64,000 nt of DNA, from NCBI RefSeq assembly GCF_002025705.1, contig NZ_CP018846.1:5943501-6007500 (forward strand). The letters run 5' to 3'. The stretch is from Pseudomonas putida. Lineage in GTDB: Bacteria > Pseudomonadota > Gammaproteobacteria > Pseudomonadales > Pseudomonadaceae. This document shows, piece by piece, positions 26,098 through 34,100 of the stretch. The notes under the pieces are model-generated. The model worked only from the letters and a program-made list of their open reading frames with translations, was not told the origin of the DNA and searched no databases. Numbering within the stretch: position 1 is the first letter of the stretch; each line of letters opens with the position of its first letter. The position numbers were made by a program, and so were the translations under genes.

Positions 26098-26119
26098 GTG
26101 TAAGGCCTGGCCTTACACT
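26091..26119 (+). promoter_or_regulatory. higBA promoter
   Basis: TTGAAA (26091-26096), a 17-base spacer and TACACT (26114-26119) form a sigma-70-type promoter. The expected start site is near 26126, only about three bases before the higB ATG. Confidence 0.55.
26098..26118. promoter_or_regulatory. higBA operator, 21-bp palindrome
   Basis: GTGTAAGGCC-T-GGCCTTACAC is an exact inverted repeat spanning the promoter spacer and most of the -10 element. This is where the HigA antitoxin would be expected to bind for autorepression. Confidence 0.65.
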
Positions 26120-26128
26120 CAATCACCA

Positions 26129-26407
26129 ATGATCAGGAGTTTCAGGCACAAGGGCCTGAGGCTCCTCCACCAGCAGCGTGACTCGTCTGAAGTGCGTGCA
26201 GATCATGTTAATCGCTTGCGGCGTTTACTTGCTTCGCTCGAGGTTGCACAAACGGCTGCAGACATGAACCGTCCCGGTTACCGTCTTCATCCCCTGCATG
26301 GAAAGCTGGATAGCTTTTGGGCAGTGAATGTCTCGGGGAACTGGCGTCTGGTGTTTCGCTTCGTTGGTTACGACGTGGAGCTTGTCGATTATCTGGATTA
26401 CCACTAG
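26129..26407 (+). CDS. higB: HigB-type toxin of the RelE superfamily
   Basis: This 92-residue ribosome-dependent mRNA interferase is predicted to cleave translated messages until neutralised by HigA. It shows the family pattern: MIRSFRHKGLRLL at the start, then ADHVNRLRRLLASLE, the YRLHPLHGKL turn, the FWAVNVSGNWRLVFRF core and the C-terminal DYLDYH. The toxin gene precedes the antitoxin gene, which is the higBA order. The ATG has no Shine-Dalgarno before it and lies almost at the predicted transcription start. The stop overlaps the SD of higA. Confidence 0.9.
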   Translation: MIRSFRHKGLRLLHQQRDSSEVRADHVNRLRRLLASLEVAQTAADMNRPGYRLHPLHGKLDSFWAVNVSGNWRLVFRFVGYDVELVDYLDYH

Positions 26408-26419
26408 GAGAGCTCAGTC

Positions 26420-26704
26420 ATGCCTATGTTCGATCCTCCCCACCCTGGGGAGTCCCTGCGAGAAGACGTGTTACCCGCAATCGGCATGAACGTCTCTGAG
26501 CTAGCTCGCCACCTTGGCTATTCACGGGGGCAACTATCCACTGTGCTCAATGGGCGCGCCGCCATTTCAGCCGATCTTGCTTATCGACTTGAGCTGGCGG
26601 GACTTGGGCCTGCCCGGCAGTACCTTGCTGAGCAGGCAGCTTACGATCTCTGGCAAGCCGCGCACCGTGAGCATCCTCAGATAGCGCGGCTGGTGATCGC
26701 CTGA
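26420..26704 (+). CDS. higA: HigA-type antitoxin, XRE-family DNA-binding protein
   Basis: This 94-residue antitoxin has a Cro/C1-type helix-turn-helix. The opening FDPPHPGESLREDVLPAIGM and the motif VSELARHLGYSRGQLSTVLNGRAAIS are diagnostic of HigA. It should bind HigB and repress the operon through the 21-base palindrome. It starts 12 bases after higB with AGGAG in place. Its stop is four bases from the convergent antiporter gene's stop, and no terminator is visible between them. Confidence 0.92.
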   Translation: MPMFDPPHPGESLREDVLPAIGMNVSELARHLGYSRGQLSTVLNGRAAISADLAYRLELAGLGPARQYLAEQAAYDLWQAAHREHPQIARLVIA

Positions 26705-26708
26705 CGTC

Positions 26709-28496
26709 TCAATCCGCATCCGAATCAAACAACCGGGCCAACTCCACCCGCGCCTCCTTTGCCGTCTGCATCACCTTGGCGCGGTCATCGCGCACGAGCC
26801 CCTGGGCTTCCAGCACTTCCTCGTCATGCTGGGCAAACCGCTCGATCCGGTCCGCCGCCTGCTCGTCGCTCAAGCCCAACCCGACCAGCGCCCGGCGGGT
26901 CATCTCGAGGCTGGAGTAGAACGTCTCGCGAATCGGTTCGGCGCCTACATCCGCCAGCTTGTGTACATGCTGGCGGTTGCGCGCCCGGGCCAGCACTTTC
27001 AGGTGCGGATACTGGCGCTTCACCCGTTCAGCGGTATGGATGGCAGCCTCAGGGTCGTCGATGGTGATGATGAAGTATTCCGCCTCACCCACCTTGGCCG
27101 CATGCAGCACCTCGGGGCGCAGCGGGTCACCGTAGAACACCGGTACTTGTTCGAACATACGCGTCATCTCGATGGTGTCCACCGAGGTTTCCAGGGCAAT
27201 GAACGGGATCTTCTGCGCCCGCAGGATGCGCGCGACGATCTGGCCCATGCGGCCCATGCCAACGATAACCACCCGCGGCGTGCCGGCGTCGATGGTCTTG
27301 TATTGCTCGGGCACTTCCCGTGCCGGTTGCGGGCGTTTGAGGGCACGGGCGCAGCCGAGCATCAGCAGCGGCGTGATGGCCATCGACAGGGTGATGGTCA
27401 TCAGCAGCAGGTCGTAGGTCTGGGTGTCGAACAGGCCTTGGTCCTTGCCCAGCTTGAACACCACGAAGGCGAACTCACCACCGGCCGCCAGCACCATGCC
27501 CAGGCGCAGTGCGCTGGCGCTGTTCAGGCCGCCGGCGAGGCGGCCGACGCCGATCAGCAGCACCAACTTCACAGCCACCAGCAGCAGGGTCAGGCCGAGC
27601 AGCACCAGTGGCATTTCCAGCAACAGGCTAAGGTTGGCGCCCATGCCGACACTGATGAAGAACAGCCCCAGCAGCAAGCCCTTGAACGGTTCGATCTGCG
27701 ACTCAAGCTCGTGGCGGTATTCCGAGTCAGCCAGCAGCAGGCCAGCGAGGAAGGCGCCCAAAGCCATGGAGATGCCGGCTTCTTCCATCAGCCAGGCAGT
27801 ACCGATCACCACCAGCAGCGCGGTGGCGGTGGACACCTCCGGCAGGCCGGTACGGGCCACGGTGCGAAACACCGGACGCAGCAGGTAGCGGCCACCGATG
27901 ATGACCACGGCGATGCTGGCGAACACCTTCAGGCCGTGTTGCAGGCTGTCGCCATGGCTGGTGTCCGGGCCGCTGGCGGCCAGCAACGGGACCAGGGCGA
28001 TCAGTGGGATCGCGGCAATGTCCTGGAACAGCAGGATGGCGAACGCCAGGCGGCCATGGGGGGCGTTGAGCTGCTTGGTTTCGGCAAGGCTCTGCAGGCC
28101 GAGGGCGGTGGAGGACAGCGCCAGGCCCAGGCCGAGCACGACGGCCGCCGGCAGCGACTGGCCGAAACCGAACAAGGCGATGGCGCCGATCACCGCGCCG
28201 GTCAGCAACACCTGGGCAGTGCCGACGCCGAACACCGACTTGCGCATAAGCCACAGGCGCTTGGGCGACAGCTCAAGGCCGATGATGAACAGCAGCAGGA
28301 CCACGCCCAGCTCGGAAATGTGCGCGACGCTTTCGGTGTCGCGGATCAGGCCCAGGGCTTGCGGACCGATGGCTACGCCAGCGAGCAGGTAACCGATCAC
28401 GGCCCCCAGTTGCAGGCGCTTGGCCAGGGGAACGGCGACGACCGCGGCGAGCAGGAAGATCACCGCGGTTTGCAGAAGGCTGCCTTCGTGTGGCAT
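26709..28496 (-). CDS. monovalent cation:proton antiporter-2 (Kef/YbaL-type)
   Basis: This 595-residue membrane protein has about 12-13 helices of the CPA2 Na+/H+ exchanger fold (LLLFIIGLELSPKRLWLMR; FLAGLLLADSEYRHELE; FFISVGMGANLSLLLEMP), followed by a TrkA-N/RCK domain with the nucleotide motif VVIVGMGRMGQIVARIL. It should exchange K+ or Na+ for H+, gated by NAD(H) or a glutathione adduct. The start at 28496 (MPHEGSLL) has GGAG nine bases upstream; a longer frame adds 27 residues without family resemblance. No KefF/KefG-like partner gene lies nearby. Confidence 0.88.
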   Translation of the reverse strand: MPHEGSLLQTAVIFLLAAVVAVPLAKRLQLGAVIGYLLAGVAIGPQALGLIRDTESVAHISELGVVLLLFIIGLELSPKRLWLMRKSVFGVGTAQVLLTGAVIGAIALFGFGQSLPAAVVLGLGLALSSTALGLQSLAETKQLNAPHGRLAFAILLFQDIAAIPLIALVPLLAASGPDTSHGDSLQHGLKVFASIAVVIIGGRYLLRPVFRTVARTGLPEVSTATALLVVIGTAWLMEEAGISMALGAFLAGLLLADSEYRHELESQIEPFKGLLLGLFFISVGMGANLSLLLEMPLVLLGLTLLLVAVKLVLLIGVGRLAGGLNSASALRLGMVLAAGGEFAFVVFKLGKDQGLFDTQTYDLLLMTITLSMAITPLLMLGCARALKRPQPAREVPEQYKTIDAGTPRVVIVGMGRMGQIVARILRAQKIPFIALETSVDTIEMTRMFEQVPVFYGDPLRPEVLHAAKVGEAEYFIITIDDPEAAIHTAERVKRQYPHLKVLARARNRQHVHKLADVGAEPIRETFYSSLEMTRRALVGLGLSDEQAADRIERFAQHDEEVLEAQGLVRDDRAKVMQTAKEARVELARLFDSDAD

Positions 28497-28618
28497 TGGC
28501 TCGTACTCCATGAGCTGCCGGGGCAGCGTTTGAACAGTTTGGCGGACAATTCTGGAGGTTGGGGGAGAGTCAGACAATCTGCCTGGAGGGAGAAAGATTG
28601 TCCCGGAAAGCGGGACAG

Positions 28619-28728
28619 CCTGTGCTGGCCTCTTCGCGGGTAAACCCGCTCCTACAGTTACGGCGCCGCGCTCAGGAACTGTGTAATTCCTGTGTGAGCG
28701 GGTTTACCCGCGAAGAGGCCGGCACAGG
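28619..28728. repeat. REP pair between antiporter and AraC genes
   Basis: Arms 28619-28656 and 28691-28728 are inverted with core GAGCGGGTTTACCCGCGAAG and outer flanks CCTGTGCTGG / CCGGCACAGG. Confidence 0.9.
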
Positions 28729-28750
28729 AAACACCCCACTCAAACCCCAC

Positions 28751-29725
28751 TCAAACCCCGCCAAACTGCGCCCGATACTGCGCCGGTGTCATGCCGATAC
28801 GCTCGCAGAACACCTTCCTCATATGCCGGTCGCTGCCAAAGCCGCAGCGCGCCGCGACCACCTTCAACGGCAGTTCGCCACATTCGAGCAACTTGCGCGC
28901 CTGGTCGATCCGCGCGTTCTGCAGGTACTGCAACGGCGTGATCCCGACCTCGCGCTGAAAGGTCCGGGCAAAGTTGCGCCCACTCATGGCCACCAGGTCG
29001 GCCATCTTCTGCACCGTAAATGCCTGGTCGATATGGTCGACGATGTACGCCTGCACCCGGGCAATCGGCGAGCCGTCCCGGGGCACCGCCGCCAGCAACG
29101 GCCCGTAAGGCGTCTGCCCGCCCTGGCGGTGGCGCGCCACCAGCAGCACCTTGGCGACTTCCAGGGCCAGCGCCTTGCCGTGGTCCTCGGCGACGATGGC
29201 CAGCGCCAGGTCGATGCCCGCCGTGATGCCGCCAGAGGTGATCAGGTTGCGGTCCATCACGTAGATGTGCTCAGTTTCGACCTTGGCCTCGGGAAACGCC
29301 TGCGCCAGGCGCTCCACATAGTTCCAGTGGGTGGTGCAGCGATAGCCGCCAAGCAACCCGGCGCGCCCAAGCAGGAACACTCCGGTGCAGACCGCACCGA
29401 AGCGCCTGGCGCCGCGTACGGCCTCAGGCAACCAGCGCTCCAGTTGCGCCAGGGCGACGTCATAGGCACCCGGCCCGCCTGGCACCAGCAGCAGGTCGAT
29501 GCCGGCCGGCAGTTCATCCAGGCGCAGGTCGGCCACAACCTTCAGGCCGCACGATCCACGAATCGGGTGCAGGTCTTCGGCCACAGTGAGCAGCCGGTAA
29601 TGTTTGTCTTCAGGCAGGAACCGGTTGGCAATGGCAAAGGTGTCCATCGGCCCGGTCACATCCAGCAATAGCACATCGTTGAACAGCACCATGGCCACGG
29701 TGCGTCGAGCGTGTTTTTCCTGCAT
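28751..29725 (-). CDS. GATase1-like/AraC-family transcriptional regulator (FtrA/GlxA type)
   Basis: This is a 324-residue regulator. The N-terminal half is a DJ-1/PfpI-like domain (VAMVLFNDVLLLDVTGPMDTF; LLVPGGPGAYD; FGAVCTGVFLLGRAGLL, with a Cys at the nucleophile elbow). The C-terminal half is a pair of AraC helix-turn-helices (MADLVAMSGRNFARTFQREVG; VVAARCGFGSDRHMRKVF). Such proteins activate catabolic genes in response to amino-acid-like or other small ligands. The start at 29725 (MQEKHARRTV) matches the family; the longer frame does not. It is divergent from a mini-AraC gene and the third ycaC. Confidence 0.88.
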   Translation of the reverse strand: MQEKHARRTVAMVLFNDVLLLDVTGPMDTFAIANRFLPEDKHYRLLTVAEDLHPIRGSCGLKVVADLRLDELPAGIDLLLVPGGPGAYDVALAQLERWLPEAVRGARRFGAVCTGVFLLGRAGLLGGYRCTTHWNYVERLAQAFPEAKVETEHIYVMDRNLITSGGITAGIDLALAIVAEDHGKALALEVAKVLLVARHRQGGQTPYGPLLAAVPRDGSPIARVQAYIVDHIDQAFTVQKMADLVAMSGRNFARTFQREVGITPLQYLQNARIDQARKLLECGELPLKVVAARCGFGSDRHMRKVFCERIGMTPAQYRAQFGGV

Positions 29726-29905
29726 ACCACTATCGCCTTGAATGCCGGCCGCCCGCAGCGGCCTGAAGCTGAATACGAAACGCATCTTAAGGTATCGGCA
29801 AGAAGGACAGGGCCAGCAGTGCGCGATTAAGAACAATTCAGCTTTGGCTCAGGACTTTGTCATGTGCCGGCGGCCAGACTTGCTCCATTGAACAGGAGAG
29901 TCGCC

Positions 29906-30268
29906 ATGCACCCTGGGACGCCCCAAGAGCCACTGCCACCCCCCGGCGCGCTGACGCCGGCGCGGTTGCGCCAGGCCAAGGAACTCATGCTGCGCAGTTC
30001 GCTGTCGATCATCGAGATCGCTGCCGTGTGCAACCTTACCCGCAGCCATTTCTCCCGTTCCTTCAAGGTCAACACCGGCCTTTCGCCACAAGCCTGGCGC
30101 CTGCTGGCGCGCATGGAAAAAGCCAAGCGCCTGCTCGTCACCGAGGCACCGATTACCCACGTGAGCCTGGAATGCGGCTTCTGCGACCAGGCCCATTTCA
30201 CCCGTGCCTTCAGCCGCTTGGTCGGCCAGCCGCCCAAGGCCTGGCGCCAGGCGCAGGCCCATCCTTAA
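29906..30268 (+). CDS. stand-alone AraC-type DNA-binding protein (120 aa)
   Basis: This small regulator consists almost entirely of the two-helix-turn-helix AraC domain: LTPARLRQAKELMLRSSLSI, IIEIAAVCNLTRSHFSRSFK and VSLECGFCDQAHFTRAFSRL. There is no ligand-binding half, as in SoxS/MarA-like proteins. ATG 29906 has AGGAG eight bases upstream. It ends 85 bases before ycaC-3 on the same strand, and is divergent from the GATase1-AraC gene, so it may activate either. Any inducer control would have to act on its expression or stability. Confidence 0.82.
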   Translation: MHPGTPQEPLPPPGALTPARLRQAKELMLRSSLSIIEIAAVCNLTRSHFSRSFKVNTGLSPQAWRLLARMEKAKRLLVTEAPITHVSLECGFCDQAHFTRAFSRLVGQPPKAWRQAQAHP

Positions 30269-30289
30269 GCCGGATCTATCCGACGGTAT

Positions 30290-30303
30290 AACCCCGCGGG
30301 ATA
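30290..30303. promoter_or_regulatory. imperfect copy of the TATCCC-N2-GGGATA palindrome
   Basis: AACCCCGCGGGATA matches 11 of 14 bases of the perfect palindrome at 36332-36345 and lies about 50 bases upstream of the ycaC-3 start. Nearby CTATCCGACGGTATA may be a second degraded half. A shared regulator is the inference. Confidence 0.45.
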
Positions 30304-30353
30304 AGCCCTTGAATGAGCCCCGGCCCGTTTTCCCAACCCAAGGAGTCACCCCC

Positions 30354-30980
30354 ATGAGCCAACCTGATTACAAGCGCCTGAACAAAGACGACGCCGTGGT
30401 GCTGCTGGTCGACCACCAGACCGGCCTGATCTCGCTGGTGCAGGACTTCTCGCCCAACGAGTTCAAGAACAACGTCCTGGCCCTGGGCGACCTGGCCAAG
30501 TTCTTCGGCCTGCCGACCATTCTCACCACCAGCTTCGAGCAAGGCCCCAATGGCCCGCTGGTGCCGGAGTTGAAAGAAATGTTCCCGGACGCGCCTTACA
30601 TCGCGCGCCCTGGCCAGATCAACGCCTGGGACAACGAAGACTTCGTCAAGGCGATCAAGGCTACTGGCCGCAAGCAACTGATCATCGCTGGCGTGGTAAC
30701 GGATGTGTGCGTGGCTTTCCCGACGCTGTCGGCATTGGCTGAAGGCTTTGAAGTGTTCGTGGTGACCGATGCCTCAGGCACCTTCAACGAGACCGTGCAG
30801 CAAGCAGCCTGGGTGCGCATGACTCAGGCGGGTGCACAGATGATGAACTGGTTCTCGGTAGCCTGTGAGCTGCACCGCGACTGGCGCAACGACATCGAAG
30901 GGCTGGGTAACCTGTTGTCGCAGCGCATCCCCAACTACCGCAACCTGATGAACAGCTATGCGGCGTTGAGCGCCCGTTGA
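30354..30980 (+). CDS. YcaC-type isochorismatase-superfamily hydrolase, paralog 3
   Basis: This 208-residue cysteine hydrolase has the same triad region (LLVDHQTG; GVVTDVCVAFPT) as the two other copies but is clearly more diverged: IEP is replaced by FSP, EE by AE, and AAHDRM by AAWVRM. The start MSQPDYKRLNKDD has AAGGAG nine bases upstream. Its leader is unrelated to those of paralogs 1 and 2 and instead holds a TATCCC/GGGATA-like site, so its regulation is different. It follows the mini-AraC gene and is convergent with the giant kinase gene. Confidence 0.88.
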   Translation: MSQPDYKRLNKDDAVVLLVDHQTGLISLVQDFSPNEFKNNVLALGDLAKFFGLPTILTTSFEQGPNGPLVPELKEMFPDAPYIARPGQINAWDNEDFVKAIKATGRKQLIIAGVVTDVCVAFPTLSALAEGFEVFVVTDASGTFNETVQQAAWVRMTQAGAQMMNWFSVACELHRDWRNDIEGLGNLLSQRIPNYRNLMNSYAALSAR

Positions 30981-30994
30981 TGTAAACCCGTACC

Positions 30995-31119
30995 GGCCTC
31001 TTCGCGGCGGTTCGACGCCTCGATAAACCCGCTCCCACAAGGGGATGTGCAACCCTGAGGCTGCGCACTACCCCTGTGGGAGCGGGTTTATCGAGGCGTC
31101 GAACCGCCGCGAAGAGGCC
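30995..31119. repeat. hybrid REP pair with 45-bp perfect arms, overlapping a gene end
   Basis: Arms 30995-31039 and 31075-31119 are exact inverted copies. Each is an ordinary REP whose GCGGGTAAACCCGC core is split by CGGTTCGACGCCTCGATA (18 bases). The right arm lies within the 3' end of the kinase gene and encodes its last residues. Confidence 0.9.
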
Positions 31120-34100
31120 AGATCAGGTTGCGCGTTGTTCACAGGCAGAGTGAAGCGAATCTGGCACCCGCCAAACTGCGACACCAACGCCTGCAACTGC
31201 CCGCCATGGGCCTGCACCACCGAATTGCAGATCGCCAACCCCATCCCCAGCCCGGCGTCCTTGGTGGTATGGAATGCATCAAACACCCGTGCCCGCTCAT
31301 CCGCCGCAATGCCGGGCCCGTTGTCGTCCACGCAGACCTCGACCCCATCCCCGGCAACTACCGATGCAATCCGCAACATCCCATCACTGCGATATCCCGC
31401 AAGTGCCTCCAGCGCATTGGTGATCAGGTTGAACACCAGTTGCTGCAATTGCACCGGGTCGCCCATCACGCTCACCCCGGCCTGCAGCCGCGTGTGCACC
31501 TCGACCCTGTACTTGGCGGCATCGGCCGATGTCAGGCGCAGCACCTCGCGAATAAGCTCGTCGACCTTGACGGCCTTGAGCTGCATCGGCGACTGCTTGG
31601 CCAGCGAACGCAGTGCGCGGACGATGTTGGCGGCGCGTTCGCTGTCATTGCGGATGTCTTCCAGGCCGGCAATCGCCTCTTCAAGGTTGGGTTCTGCCCG
31701 CTTGAGCCAACGCAGGCTGGCTGCGGCATTGGAGGCAATACCCAACAGTGGCTGGCTGATCTCGTGGGCAATGGACGCTGACAGCTCGTTCATCACCTGC
31801 AGGTGTGCACTGCGTGCCAGTTCTGCGCGAGAGCGGCGCAGTTCCTCTTCCATTTGCCCGCGGGCCTGGTTGTCTTCGGCCAGGCGCGTATAGAACTTGG
31901 CCGTCTGCAAAGACACCGCGGCCTGCGAGGCGAGGATCTCCAGCATGGCCAGGCGCTGGCTGCCGAACAGGTTCGGCACCAGGCGGTTTTCCAGGTACAC
32001 CAGGCCGATCAGCACGCCCTGGATCACCAGCGGCAGGCACAGCACCGAACGGGCGTTACGCGCGTGCAGCTCCTGGCGGAAGGCCTCTGGGCACTCGCAC
32101 AGGGCGTCATTGAGCACCAGCGGCTTCTTGGTGCGCATGGTGGCGTTGATGATCGACAGCGGCGCCTGGGTCATGAACCGCTGGCAGTTGTCCATGCTCA
32201 CGTGCAGCCCGGCATCGTCGATGTAGGCGAGGGCGGCCATCTGAAATTCGGCGCCACTGACGATCAGCAGTGCACCGTGATCGGCGCCGGAGTGCTGGGT
32301 GAGGTGGCCCATCAGCGTTTCGATCAGGCCTTCGAGCAGCACTTCCTCGGACAAAGCCCGCGCAGCCTCGATACCGGCCTCAAGGTCCAGCTTGGCCTGC
32401 TGAGTGGCGCGGTATGTTTCCTGGACGGGTTGCGTGCGCAGGAACGGGTGCAGGGCTTCAAGCTGGTGCACCTTGCCAGTCGCCCCCCAGATATGGAAGC
32501 AGTCGCGGGCGATGCGCAGGTGCAGGTTGGCGCCGGAGATCAAACCGCTGGGGATGCACACCTCGGCCAGTTGTTCATGGGCCAGGGCCTGTTCGTGGAT
32601 AAAACCGGCGGCGGTTGCGGCGATCTGTGCCTGGTCAAAGCAGCGGATGGCGGCCAGGCCGTCGCCTTCGAGCCTGGCGATCACACCTTCGATCAGCAGC
32701 AGCTTGTTGCGGAAGGTCACCGGGTTGAAGCTGGCCCAGCGCTCGAAGCGCTTGCGCAGGGCCTGCAGCTCGGCCAGCTTGTCAGCAAGGCTGCCAGGGG
32801 CTTCCGGGCTGCCTAGCACCAGGCCGCGGAACAAGTGGTAGTCCGCCAGGTTGATGTGCGCAGGTGCCGCCCAGGCGCTGTCGCCCGCCGCGCCAAGGCT
32901 ATGCATGGCTTGCGGGATGTTGCCCAGGTAGAAGGCGGACATGCCGCTGAACAGGTGCTGGAAGAACCCCGTGGTGGGTGAGTTCACCCGCGTAGGTGAA
33001 GCTGTGCAGGATGTGCCGCTCAGGTTGGCGACGAACCCTTGTTGGGCGTGCAGGATCTGTTCGATATCGCTGAAGCCATGACCGCGCACGGTAACCAGGC
33101 CCTGCGCCACTTCTTCGGCAACTTCCGGCAGGCAGCGGCCCATGAACAGGGAGTCGGAAACCAAATGGCTGCAGGCATGGCAGGTCATGGCCAGGTCGCC
33201 GCTCACGCGCGTCGAGTCGACCGCTTCCAGCGCAGTGCGGCGGGCGAACTCCATGGGCGAGGTCCAGGCGCTGACTTGGTCCAGGGCCAGTAGCGCACTG
33301 GTGAGATCGGCTTCGAAGCCGTGTCGTTCGATCAGCTTGAGCGCGGCCAGGCAGCAGGCGTGGCCGTCGTGGTAGCTACCGAAGCGTTCGGCGATCATCA
33401 CCCCGTACCAGGCCATGCCATAGGTGCTGCCCGGGGCGACACCGTGCAGCAGCGACAGCTCCATGAGTTTGGCCAGGTGCAGGAAGCAGATATCGTCCTG
33501 CACGAAAAACGACGACGACAGGGTGGCCAGCAAGCCGATTGCAACTGCCACTTCCTCAGAGTCGGTACGCGGTAAAGACGCCAGGCAATGGCGGCCCTTG
33601 CGCTCGATCAGGGCATGGACATGCGCATGGCTGGCCGCCACCTGCTGCGGGTCGGTGCCACGAGCCAGGCTGATTCCCAGCAGCTCGAGGCCGGCGACGG
33701 TGGTGGTGATAGCGGCCTGGTAATCGCAGCGCAGAATGTGCAGGCGTGCCTGCAGTCGGCATACCCGCGCTTGCTCCAGCGCCGAGCACGCGCGCTGGAG
33801 GCATTCCATGATCCGGCCCTCGGCATCGGCCATGCGCGCCAGTTGCATGTCGCATTCCGCCGCCATGCAGGCGATGGCAAAGCCATGTCTGGCGTGGCTT
33901 TGCGCCGTGGCGTCCTGGCGCAGCAGCTGTTCGCACGCCTGCAGGTAGGCCGCAGCTTGCTCATAGGCGCCGTTGTCACTCGCGCGCAGCGCCGCATCAC
34001 GCAAAAGCTGCAGGAAGACATCGCAGTCATTCGTTGCAAACCCGCATGGGCTGGCGCGTTGCAGCTGATTGGCGATTTCGAATACGACCTTCTGCAAGTC

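Noticed and set aside
25926..26129. 67-codon minus-strand frame next to higB
   Set aside because: Overlaps the higBA promoter and operator; no ribosome site or family resemblance.
26826..28643. 605-codon plus-strand frame opposite the Kef-type antiporter
   Set aside because: Antisense shadow, extremely Gln/His-rich, with no start region or homology.
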